Assembly: GCA_914767715.1 (NCBI GenBank)
Contig: OU612067.1
Location: forward strand, 5,148,001 to 5,212,000
Source: Membranipora membranacea
Taxonomy: Eukaryota > Bryozoa > Gymnolaemata > Cheilostomatida > Membraniporidae
DNA: 64,000 bases
Direction of reading: 5' to 3'
The notes under the pieces were generated by a model, which searched no databases, was not told the origin of the DNA, and saw only the letters and a program-made list of their open reading frames with translations. Below, piece after piece: positions 25,201 to 34,926 of the stretch. Numbering within the stretch: the first letter of the stretch is position 1; each line of letters starts with the position of its first letter. Made by a program: the position numbers and the translations under genes.

Positions 25201-28200
25201 TACATTATAACATTGCATGAAGTATCATTGATTCATTCTTTTTGCCTTTTATCAACGCTTAATATTTCAGACACGGAACTTTGATGGCATACTGACTCTC
25301 GTGATCTGACTGGGCATGTAGATCACTGATAAACTAGGCTATCATTACCACAAAGCAGGTGTCGTGAGGCTAAGTATGCATCATGCGTGACTTGAATTTG
25401 CACATGTGCAAGAACAATGAGTTTAGTTTGGGTTCTGATTGCAACTTTGGAAAGGGGAAATGGGATATCCCCTGGATAAACTGTCGATCAAAATCAGCTA
25501 ATAATGACAAGAGAGGATAACTATTAATAACAAATCCACATGCTTTGGGGAGTATGTCACCAGAGCAGGTAGCCAATCAGATGGCTTCGGAATTCCGAGA
25601 CTCAATTTTGCAAAGATCAGCTCATGCCCAGAGCTGAGCATGCGCAAAATGCTTTGATGGTAGACAAATTAAACCAACCATCTTTGCTATTCGCAAATAA
25701 CAGGGTCTATGAACAGTCTTCCACAAGTACTAACCAGCAGGTGACACATTAAGCTGTGCAGACTCTGGTTTGTGTCGAGGTACTGGAGTCACATCTGGAT
25801 CTCTAACTGCTGCCCTTCGTACTCGAGAGAGAGGAGATTTCAGATTCTCTAACTGGTGCTGTAGATTCCTCTGACTATGTACTAGCTCTGCCAACACTTT
25901 ATTCTACAATCACAAGATTTGTTGTAGAGCAGACCCAAAAATTATTGATCGACTGTGACAACCATGCCTTGAGGCGGGAACTTTTCTATTAGCAAACAAT
26001 ACTCCTCCATCCAGCAAGATTTTGGAGATGTGTTAGAATTATTATATATTTTCAAAGAATGATGGGGTGTAGATATCTTTAAAACAATCTGTATATGAAT
26101 TTAGAACCAGCTTGAAAAAGCTTTCTATGTGGACACAAAAATGTCTCTCTTCTTTTGCACCATTGTTTTATCAGCCAACAAGCAAGATTTCCAAGGTGGG
26201 TTACACTTTTATCATAGATTATAGACTTGAAATGTTTGCGTCTTCAAAACATGTTTAAAATGAGTTTATCAAAGGCTGGAAACTGCTTCAGAGAGGACAT
26301 AGAATGTGTCTCTTCCTCTGTACCTGATCATCTCTCTGCTGTGTAGACATCTGTCTCTTTATAGCCTCCAGTTCCTGATCTGTAGCCTGTAGTTTACTCT
26401 CTAATGATCTTATCTCTCTCAGTTCAGCACTGTTATCTCCTGTTGAGGTGGGGGCCCCTATTTCATGTCCCATCAAACGCTCCAATAGGCCTTTCACTAG
26501 ATCTGAGGCCACCAACTCATGATGAACCTGTTTGATGAAAGATGACAATAGCCTGAATATTGAGGACAACAGGGTAAAAAAGGGATATTACATCATATCA
26601 CCGATTTTCTTCATCACTTTGCCAAATTAGAATCAGTTTGATCAATTATACTGTTTTCTCTTATTTTGAATTACGTAAGCTTTTGTATCAGTTGACAGAT
26701 ATGTTTCACACCTCCACTCAACTGTATATCCATACTCACTGTGATGTTCTGATTGGTGGATGATTGGGGATTGGTCTGAGCTGGTTGAGGTGCATGTGCA
26801 CTTGCCATTCTAGTCACAGGTACTGTATATCTTGATTTTGGGACATTTAGTTCAGACCTGAAACAAAAAAAAGTACATGGGGTACATGGGATAGTTGTCT
26901 CATGGGCTTCCACCATAGATATAAAAAGTTTTTATATCTATAGTATTTATATGTATATTTATATTATGTATATTTATATCTTTTTTTATAAACGTTTTTA
27001 CTCTTTTTGTATCTATGGCTTCAACACAGCTGAACAAATCAGGTTCCGGTCATGTCGTTCTTTCATACCCGATGCAATATTGTACTGCTGATAGACCAGC
27101 CTCACATTACCGTGCCACTATGTGCATGTACAAAATCTTGAGGCATACATTAGTTCTTGCTGCAGCATAGGGCCTAAATGATTTCACCTAGACTGAATAC
27201 CTAAATGGAGAAAACAATGGGAACCCATAATTTGGAATTATTTGGGCCTCAATAGATCAGGGAGTTTGGGTATATCCCAAACTCCCTGAATGGATCACTG
27301 GCTTTGGTAACTCATAACTTTACAAGAGTTGCCTTTCTTGATGGAAAGCATTACCGCCATTGCTGTGAAAGTCTATATCACAAGACTACCCTGCAGGAAT
27401 AATGACTAGGAGCATCGGAAGGTAAATGAATGAGGATGAGTAACTCACTGCTTGGCTGTGATGTTCTGCAAAGCTCGCTGCTTTTTTGAGATGTCATATT
27501 GCTTGACTTGTACATCCTGCCCCATCAGCTGTGGATTAGTTAACATAGACCGGTTTCTACCCTGTCTCACAGGATTTATGGTTGGCTCAAATGGACGCTC
27601 CGCTTTAACAACTACCACATCATCAGAGGAACCAGAGAAGTCAGGCTGTAAATGACAAAATATCAGTGTTAACTTGAATTGTAGGTTCGGGTATTATGCT
27701 GACAGACATACATGACAACTGCTTCATGTAAATATCTGTATAAGCCCTCAACGTGTGGCTTCATCAGTGAGACTGTTTCTGTCAAGGTAGTAAAATAATA
27801 TTGGAATAATACACTTTTCAGGTGATACATCAACTCAACCAGGATATGAGCTGAGCATTTAACTTGTTTGTTTCTTCATATTACAGTTTTTTATCTTTTT
27901 CAGAAAGTTGAAGGCTTATACAGTTTGGAGTTGTTCTCACAAACCCTATATGTCAAGGAGAGGGTAACACCAAATGAAATGAAATTAGCAATTTACATGT
28001 TTCACGGACTCCCTTGTATCCCGTTTATCACAGATACATCAGAGGTTCTGAACATTCCTGTTCCTAAGATTAATCGGTGAAATCTTACCTTTGGGATATC
28101 GAATGAGCTTTGACATGATGAGCTGCTCTTGTCCTGGTTTGTATCATTGTTAGGAGTATTTACAGCTCTGAACGCTGATGGCTTTATAGGGTCAACCTTT

Positions 28201-30585
28201 ACACCACCTGCAACACACATAATCTTCTGAGATAATACTAACAGCAAGCATGTGATGGCGGACAAAATGAAGGTAGAAACTATAATATCTTCCCATTCAG
28301 TTTAGTACTTGACAGAATGTATTGTTTTTGACAAACAACCAGGAATTTTAGATACTTCTTTGTTATGGCTGTGATTTCTTTTCTATTCACACACACACAC
28401 CATTTTCAGCATTTATTTCTCGTACACATCACAGCACAATGCCATGATATGAACATACCAGGAGTTTTCACTACATGAGGAGTACTTGTCACGTGTTTGA
28501 CTTGCTCATCATCTACATGCTTCTCAACTGTAACAAAGAATCCGCCGGGCATGTCTCCTGTATACTGCCTATCAGAGGTAGCCTGTGTAACTGATGAGTG
28601 GTCTACCGTCACAGCGGGGCGGGGGTATGATACACCCTCAGATTCATGTTGATTGATCAGTTCATCTGTTGATACATTGATATTCGGTGCCGGTCTGGCG
28701 TATTGTGTGGGAGTTACTGGTATATCAGGAACAATTATCTGAATAATGATGAGACGTGGCAAACAGCAAAACTTGACAAAAATTTAAATAGGGAGAAAAA
28801 CTTTTTGTCTGTCTCTCACATTCATGTAAAGTGTTGATATCCAAGTGGAAGTGTATTATACAGGGATTAGAGTAGCTAATAGATGCTCCCCACAGGGGTC
28901 ACTAAAAGCGTCAGTCAAGGTTATCTACAACTCCTTTAGACACTGGGTAAGACAGGTCATAAAAATGTACAGCTGCACTCTTCACTTACGACTTGATTTC
29001 TATTCAGAGCTTTGGGAGTTATACCTTCAGCGAGCACTCCTGTCTGTGTATCATGTGGGGATTTAATCACCCTCAGAGCAGAAGCTTTGATCTTAACTCG
29101 GCCATTTACAGAGGAGGCTAAAACACAGAATATGATAATCGGTGCTGCTGTAACCTTAGCTAATAAAGGGGACTTTCAATTAGAAGAGCCGACACTCTTT
29201 ACACTTAGATCAAAATCATTGCCGATTTGCTGTTTGTATTGCACAAATCTGTTCTTAAATCATTTTCGAAGAAAGTACTAAGTTCTATAATAGATGAGTT
29301 AGCGAATTGGGAACAAGATCCCTAGCTGGTCGCACTCAGATAGGAGCCACCAGATAGAGATTATAAATTGAGTCAATCATAAAACAGCGGACACTGTTCA
29401 CGGATGATGTGTTATATCTCAATCTATCAATTGTCAAAGTTAGTCCAGTAGAAACTAGGACATAAACCTCAATGCCAAGGTCAAAGATGTCTTGTTATTA
29501 TAATTGGTTATCAAGTGATAAATAATATGGACAACAAACTCTCACCACTCCTAATACTGCTGTGGGAGGAGTTACTATGAGTCCTATCACTTCCTCCTGA
29601 ATTGTTTACTTTGTCATCCACTGTCAAAGACCCGTGGAGATTCTTAGAGGAATCACCTATATAAGTGAATCATAGAGAAACATGAATATCATACTTTGAA
29701 ATCAATTTTATGAGCATTGATCATGAGAAGGAGCCAGTAGGGAACTTTGAATTATTTGGTCCTTAAAATAATGCTACATTTATTTTAGCTTTTCAATCGT
29801 TTATCGATATCGATATATCTCACACACATGTGGAGGCAATCAAAACTTCTCAATCAGTGAAACTAGTTTCTAGGCATGAAATCTTACCCAATTTCTCAGA
29901 AGGTTTACTTTCAAAGCTGCTCTCCCCCTCATTGCTGCGCTCTATAACAGTGTCAAGCTGATGCACTTCATATACCAGACCATTTTCCTCTCCTTCACCT
30001 CCACTCAACCCTTCAGCTTCATTTAGTGGGGTAGCGGAAACATGGACAGCACTACTTTGAGGGGATGATATCGTCCCATCATGTGAACTCGGGGGCTGCT
30101 GTGAACCTGAGCGACTCTCACTGTAAAAATAGCATAGGCCTACTGAGTGATGAAATACAGATTTGAATCACAATGATTGACTAAATGTGCCAAACTTGAG
30201 AGATGGAAACGTCGAAGGAACTGTTATCTTCATTAGGTCATAGTAGCCTTATTTAGATATTTTCATCGAAACTATGTTAGTAGTGTTTTGATCATATTTA
30301 GCCGCAGCAGTCTCCATTTTCTTATTACAAGGTACGGTAACATGGTATTTCTTCAGTTTTGAAATATTGCCAACAGTCTGAAGAGTGACTCTGACATGTG
30401 TGACTGATAACCAACCTGTAAGGGGCTGCTGGTGTTGTGATCTGGTTTGATGTTCTCGGGCTTATAACTGCTTCTGCTGCGGCCTGGGTTCTCTGAAGGA
30501 CGGATTGTGACAAGGGGTCATAACTGGAGGCCTCAAACAGCTTCCACAGGCTCTCATCGGATATCTCGGTTCTTTCCCTTGACAT
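10207..30585 (-). CDS. KIAA0586: TALPID3 (KIAA0586) centrosomal/ciliary protein, 37 exons
   Basis: Centriole distal-end protein needed for ciliogenesis and Hedgehog signalling in vertebrates. Exons: 30585-30416, 30120-29888, 29656-29546, 29117-28990, 28738-28459, 28207-28089, 27645-27449, 26857-26740, 26527-26324, 25903-25735, 25173-24847, 24724-24689, 24523-24333, 23986-23799, 23511-23439, 23033-22842, 22378-22234, 22014-21838, 21496-21350, 20721-20561, 20216-20097, 19774-19541, 19341-19210, 18615-18425, 17692-17550, 17151-16895, 16742-16478, 16075-15884, 15537-15404, 15123-14787, 14467-14293, 14100-13978, 13728-13533, 13364-13073, 12567-12389, 11066-10880, 10364-10207. All phases agree, giving about 2226 residues and a TAA stop. 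Family marks are VYGKALYHAQRRT, DWLEQRLMSSCIERMIREYP, VFINAGKPVNTDQVKSLV with LAEKIRTMLGTRE, PSPPSSP repeats and RSEGEIIG. Vertebrate forms are near 1500-1650 residues; the extra length is low-complexity Ser/Pro/Gln. The start ATG (30585) lies six bases inside an exon, so the true N-terminus could extend upstream. Confidence 0.9.
10452..10769 (-). mobile_element. tRNA-derived SINE in the last TALPID3 intron
   Basis: On the minus strand it starts GGGGACAGGAG, then a pol III A-box-like TGGTCTAATGGTTAAGG (about 10758-10742) and a B box GGTTCTATTCCC (about 10714-10703). A 200-base unrelated body follows, with a GAT-repeat tail near 10452. It is flanked by an exact 11-bp direct repeat, TGAGTGAGTAT (10441-10451 and 10770-10780), the target-site duplication. 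It is oriented with the host gene. The family is not identified. Confidence 0.88.
11278..12279. mobile_element. TIR element (about 1 kb, MITE-like) in a TALPID3 intron
   Basis: The ends form an imperfect inverted repeat of about 28 bp starting GGCCACTCCAAATTAA (11278-11305 and 12252-12279). No transposase frame is present, so it is non-autonomous. The U2-headed SINE has inserted into it. Its middle (about 11788-11856) closely resembles part of the MULE TIR near 40790-40858, including GTATACAAATAAGTAGCCAA and AGCAAGCCACGCCTC. No clear target duplication was found at the outer ends. Confidence 0.65.
11535..11763 (-). mobile_element. SINE with a U2 snRNA-derived head
   Basis: The minus strand begins TCGCTTCTCGGCCTATTGGC then TAAGATCAAAGTGT, which is the 5' end of U2 snRNA (CGCTTCTCGGCCTTTTGGCTAAGATCAAGTGT) with few changes. 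About 190 bases of non-U2 sequence follow, ending near TTTTGTCATAAACAG without a poly(A) tail. An exact 17-bp direct repeat, AACTCACATTGCAAGCC, flanks it (11518-11534 and 11764-11780). The exact target duplication and the U2 start at one edge show a retroposed unit. It could instead be a one-off U2 chimera; other copies are needed to call a family. Confidence 0.88.
12877..12977. repeat. Short direct and inverted repeats around CCAATAAGCTACCACT
   Basis: CCCAATAAGCTACCACTT occurs twice in direct orientation (about 12877 and 12958). An inverted partner, TGGTAGCCTATTGGG, lies just before the second copy, forming a potential hairpin around CGGCTACAG. It lies in a TALPID3 intron and could be a small non-autonomous element or a duplicated hairpin arm. 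Confidence 0.5.
15404..16742 (-). other. KIAA0586: TALPID3 PPSSP-repeat exons
   Basis: Exons 16742-16478, 16075-15884 and 15537-15404 carry repeated proline-directed motifs: TPERSPPSSPVE, TPEPSPPSSPIE, VPPTPGPPS and TPEPTPPSSPP. Vertebrate TALPID3 has a similar TP.P.P.PPCSPSSP stretch right after the FINAG-type block. They are candidate proline-directed kinase sites, which is inference only. Confidence 0.7.
16895..17692 (-). other. KIAA0586: TALPID3 conserved C-terminal block (W-EQ and FINAG exons)
   Basis: Two exons, 17692-17550 and 17151-16895. The first, joined in phase to the preceding exon, reads DWLEQRLMSSCIERMIREYP and parallels the family WVEQE-MSRII motif. The second reads VFINAGKPVNTDQVKSLVRE then LAEKIRTMLGTRE, parallel to the family's LFVDAGVPVN...ALAETIAVMLGDRE. 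Order and spacing are the same as in vertebrate TALPID3. Confidence 0.85.
20324..20388 (-). other. KIAA0586: Possible alternative exon in TALPID3 that breaks the frame
   Basis: This 65-bp segment has a CAG acceptor and a strong donor (GTAAGTT), yet its length is not a multiple of three. Inclusion between 20561 and 20216 shifts the frame and leads to a stop in the exon at 19774. Skipping it keeps the frame. A different frame through it is open (to ...SYSHVLWCM) but has no matching acceptor. I left it out of the main model. Confidence 0.35.
22234..22378 (-). other. KIAA0586: TALPID3 exon with the conserved VYGKA motif
   Basis: Encodes DDAYIKRVYGKALYHAQRRT, matching the conserved vertebrate TALPID3 block with VYGKA...Y..HRRT, followed by a PDSPTRPIPY segment. 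It sits near residue 930 of the reconstructed protein. This exon was one of the main reasons for the gene assignment. Confidence 0.85.
23439..25173 (-). other. KIAA0586: TALPID3 central helical/coiled-coil exons
   Basis: Exons 25173-24847, 24724-24689, 24523-24333, 23986-23799 and 23511-23439 encode a Pro-rich segment followed by charged helical sequence. Examples are KLTDKQVEKTQKQINQLKG, KVDQLMDEKRIEPVTDIEAA, DQMKNKLNKLQEQARLRED and EDDDARLRKLIQANLDRAEA. In the family this central coiled-coil region is the part required for centrosome targeting and ciliogenesis; that is known from vertebrates and not shown here. The 36-bp exon (24724-24689) is unusually small but keeps the frame. The donor after 24333 (GTTTGT) is weak. 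Confidence 0.75.
27258..27288. repeat. Perfect 13-bp-arm palindrome
   Basis: CAGGGAGTTTGGG and its exact reverse complement are separated by TATAT, in a TALPID3 intron. Related palindromes occur at 54598-54622 and 55171-55194. Confidence 0.8.
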
Positions 30586-31339
30586 GTTGGACTAGAAAGG
30601 CAAACAATCATGTTCATCAATGTATTGGCCACATCAAACAGGCTGGGTCAACCAGCTTAAGCGCTAGGCCTACCATATTAGTTTCCTGCTTGTGAGAAGA
30701 TATGGAGGCTCACACATTACAACACTGTTAATTAACATTGTGCGGATCAAAGTATGCGATCAGTAGTGTAAACAATTTAAGAAATGCCACACGCATAATT
30801 TTACTGTTTGGCTTTTAACGATGAGTGTCAGGCTCAAGCTCTACAAGTCTAGAGCTCAATCACAATGTTAAATCACAATTTTTTCCAAGACATGGAATCC
30901 TGGAGTAGGCTTGACAATAGTTGGACCACAGAGTAATAGGGCAGGAGAACTAGTTCCACTATGACTCCCAAAACCACATTTAAAAAAGAGTGTGGTTAAT
31001 TTTCAAGACAGATGTGATGAGATGGAGTAGTTTGAAAAGAAAGAATCACTGCAGGCAGGCACACAAAGCTCATTCTCATTTAGATATATACAGTGGTGAT
31101 ATCAAACCTTCAGTTATTGCCTCATTTCTGTCCTGGTGAAGTGACAAGTCAAAGATGACCCTGTGAGATTTCTGTGTGTGTCGTTACTAAAACTCTTCTT
31201 GTGGGACAAATTTAATTCAGTATATTGTAAGTTTTAAATAAAATTCCCACATTCCAGCTTGTAAACATAAAGAAGGCTGTGATTGGATACGTAAAACTTA
31301 TGAGCCAATCAAATATTTGGATACAAAAGAATGCGAAAA

Positions 31340-31480
31340 GACTACAGGCCCGCCCTGCCTCTCCGCGCACCCGCTAGTTTCAGTTTTGCGCAGATATTTT
31401 GAGTTTGTGGGTTGTACTTATATTGTCTTCATAGGTTTCCAACTGCAAGGAAGTTTTTGTAAAATGGCATGAGAGGGAAA
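31340..31480 (-). promoter_or_regulatory. KIAA0586: Possible TALPID3 promoter / 5' exon zone
   Basis: A short GC-rich, CpG-containing patch (CCCGCCCTGCCTCTCCGCGC near 31350) in otherwise AT-rich sequence, about 0.8 kb upstream of the first coding exon. That exon has its own acceptor (TTTCTAG at about 30592), so a non-coding first exon must lie further upstream. This is the best local candidate. There is no direct evidence of a start site. Confidence 0.25.
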
Positions 31481-32172
31481 CTCCGGTAAATGATTTTCTT
31501 CAATTCTTACCCTCTTGTGGGTTGGTAAAGGAACCCCCTAAGCTCATATCAGTGTGTTCAAGTACTACTAGTAAAGCAGTAGGACTTTAAGATGGGTTGG
31601 GCCATTCATTTTTTCACTTGGCACAAATTATGACTTGTGATTTTACGGTCAGTTACTGCATCACAAGTACCCAATTAAATGTATTAGTTACGTTACTTGT
31701 GGAAAGAAGTAAGTTTTTCTCTTTATCTCCTTGCTTGTAAGGTGTACTGCCTCCATGTTGGCAGGCAAGAAGACCCTGCACACCCAGTGTATGAGTTTCA
31801 ATCGCTATACATGCATGCCTTTACGTGCACGGCCACGCCAACAAAGGTGTAACAGTTAGGATTACATTAGAAGTCTATTTTCTTTTTGCTTTTTGGTAAT
31901 GTTGTTTTATTGGGATAGAAAATTCGCTACACATTCACGGAGACATGATTTTGTTGTATTTCCTTGCCGATAATAGATGAAACTGTGTTAGAACTAGACA
32001 TAAATCAAGCAACGACCATAACATTTCAATACCTCTATGAAAACAGAAATATGAGTTCAAGCACACGATTGACTAGATAGAGAGTTCATATAAAATAATA
32101 AAAGCACAATGCTTCAGTATTTTGTAGAAAAAGACGAGAATACAGACCATAGTAAAAAAAATCTTTATGTAC

Positions 32173-32273
32173 CTGTATCAAAGATCTGTTTTGGCGCCAT
32201 GTCCTTCTTTTCGTGCCGTTCCTCCGCTGGCTTACAGGCTTTCCCGTTGAGCAGTCACAGATGACATGTCTTA
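32173..32273 (-). other. Candidate next exon of the SGNH gene, frame unsettled
   Basis: The segment ends at a donor (CAG|GTACAT) at 32173. Two frames are open: one basic (SQRRNGTKRRTWRQNRSLIQ) and one acidic/charged (PAEERHEKKDMAPKQIF). Neither joins the previous phase-0 exon through a strong acceptor; candidate AG sites have poor pyrimidine tracts. It may be a real exon, an untranslated exon or nothing. Confidence 0.25.
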
Positions 32274-32300
32274 AAACATATATATCATTATTATAATGTG

Positions 32301-32302
32301 TC

Positions 32303-32331
<29 letters not shown>
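32301..32331. repeat. AT microsatellite
   Basis: About 15 AT dinucleotides without interruption, just outside the candidate exon ending at 32273. Confidence 0.9.
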
Positions 32332-32333
<2 letters not shown>

Positions 32334-32498
32334 CTGACATTTCGGATACTGTTATCATTATTATAAATCAGCTTATTGGGTGGTCCAACGTGGCTACAAC
32401 CATCATTAATATATGATCAAGGTTAAAGGAAGCACAAACTCACAGGCTGAATGGGTTGGAAACCTTTTTGTAAACAACACAACCCCAAAAAAACTCAC

Positions 32499-34926
32499 CT
32501 GATCGTTGACAGGACTTGTACCAGCTAGTACACTGTATCTGTTACTACATGAGAATGAACTGATCGGTGTCTTTGTAGTCAAGTCTCTATGATGCTGAAA
32601 GGAAGAATTGGTTGGTTTCAGCTCAAAAATGACTTCAATCACACAGGAAACTTAAGCAAACATCTTCACGTACATCTCAACAGTGGTGTAAATAGTAGCA
32701 TATTATTATAAACTAAACAAATCTGTATTCCGGTGAGGTGAGAGAGGAGGAGTATTAGGAGTAATAAAAAACCATCATCAAGAATTTTACTTTCTACTTA
32801 CTCTTCGCACTTTCTTGAGTGAGTGCGGGGCTACAGTTGGTGCATGAGACACAGTGACGCGAGGTGCTCCGATGGAACTCACAACAGAGGCTGAGGGTGT
32901 CGGTAGTAATGCAGTTCCTCTAAATCTCTGAAGATAAAAATTTGAGAAAAACATAACAGGCCAGAAGCAAACAAGCCGTGTCATCCCATGATTTCATTCG
33001 CAATCACACACTACATCCAAATATCAGTGAGCCAAAAATTTTCAAAGATGTAGAACATTATGGACACCAGGAATAATGGACAATCAAAACGTTATAGATT
33101 AAATTATTTCTGATCAAAAAGTTCATAGTCATCTTCTCATACAAAAAGAGCAGACGACTCCCTGATGTGAAGTATCAGTTTGCACAGCTTCGAATATCAT
33201 AAAGGAAGATGAATTCACCATTATGATTGAAATAGACAAGTCTGGTTGCTTGGTTGCTGGTGGATTTTCTTTCGTATCAGTAAGAACTAGAAAACTGCAT
33301 TATTTTCTCATGTCATTAGGTTTTTTTAATATGAAGAAGGCCGATGCGTTTCAAACTCCGCATCAGAGACAGTGATCAAGTCTAAAAATGGTAGAGTATT
33401 GGCAACAGGGGGTTAAACTATAAACTTACTTACCGAAACTGTCACTGGCAGGCTTCGCCAAGATGACACCTTCTTTCTGAACAATGTTTCATCACCTCGG
33501 TGAGGTCTTGGTGGAGGTATCCCTAGAGGAGGGAACTCAATCAATTCGGCCACAGCAGGTGCTGACATCGACAGCGGTGGTGAATCCAGAACTGGTGTTT
33601 GTAGCAGCACACGTTTGAGACTCTGAAACAGCAGAAATAATAATAAATAATGGTAAATCATCAACCTTAATACAGGCATGCATATGTTCTCAGTCTTTTG
33701 GTGAAAATAATCAGTCTCAATCTATGATATGAGCCACAGTAATAACGTAAAAGTTGCTTCATAAAATATATCTGGTCACACACATCAACTAACCCGAAAA
33801 CTCAGATAGAAAATATATTGCATGAGGATAGATAAAGTGATTTCAATCTTTTGGGACAAATATGTCCAAACTTCAGCGCCCAATCATCACGTCATATAGA
33901 GAGAACAAACAACTCCATATACTTATATCATACACACACATATATATGTGTATATGTAGCACATACATATATCGTAAAATAGGATAGTTCAATCACAATA
34001 ACCTCTTCCACTCCCTACTGATATAACTAAACTTCCCTATAACACAACCCTTGGCTCACAAAACTGACATTACTGAGTTTCTTTCAAAAGCTAGATCCCA
34101 ATAAAAAATCAGCACCTTTTTTTCGCCAGTATTCTAGTCTCCAGTATTCTAGCCACTATTTCGCAAGATAACTGTCACATGCACAGACACACATGTCAAT
34201 CCACTTCAGAAAGGTAGTTATACCCAATCATAAAATATATTGAGCACCAGCATTAGGGACATTAATAAATGTCTTCAATAAATTAGAAAAAGTTAGAAAA
34301 GTTAGAAAAAACCATCAATACCATCCCACCAACTAATACAGCTATGGTCAAATACTGTAAAATATAAATGTAAAGCTCACCACTTGCCCCTTAGCGTAAG
34401 ACGCAATCTCAACAGCCAGGTAGTAACTCCCATCTCTGTTCAAGTGTAATCCATCTCTTCCAAACAGACGTCGGTCACTACTAAAGTGGGAGCGGTGATC
34501 TAGAACAGAAATGTAAGAGCACGAGAGCAATCTGTTTAACTCTGTCACATTTCTATTGAACCTAACTAACTGAGCAGCAGAGAGTGAGTACCAACAGTTA
34601 GAAAACAAGTTCTCCCACCTCCTAAACAACATACTAATGCAGAGCTGGGTCCCTGCAGGCATAAGAGCATTTAGAGCGCATAACTTGTTGTAGAGTGCAT
34701 AAACTGAAACCCCTTTTGCTAGGTCGTTAGTTCCTACATGCACAACAACCAATTTGTGACGCGCCTGTACGTGCTCCTCTACCCACTGAAACACAGAGTC
34801 CACACCTTTCCCAGGCAGGGAGACAACCTCAAGATCACACCTAACATCGCCCACATACTTAACTAATGAATCCCCAACAACGAGCACTGCAGACTCACTG
34901 CCACCAAAAACAGGTCCTCTCGCCAT
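32499..34926 (-). CDS. Spliced SGNH-hydrolase-domain protein, possibly a domesticated retroelement gene
   Basis: Exons 34926-34381, 33622-33434, 32927-32802 and 32594-32499 all join in phase 0 at GT-AG sites (at least 319 residues). Exon 1 is a full SGNH/GDSL-like esterase fold. It has block I VVGDS with nucleophile Ser20, block III HVGTND (Asn67) and block V RDGLHLN (Asp158, His161). The later exons are Pro/Ser-rich and basic (PPLGIPPPRPHRGDE, HSLKKVRR) and end with SNRYSVLAGTSPVN. SGNH domains of this type occur in CR1-like LINE and Ngaro-type retroelement proteins, and NRYSVL-like strings occur in retroelement ORFs (established background, from memory). No reverse transcriptase is nearby and the introns look ordinary. 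The intact catalytic residues and frame argue for selection. The 3' end is unsettled. Confidence 0.7.
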
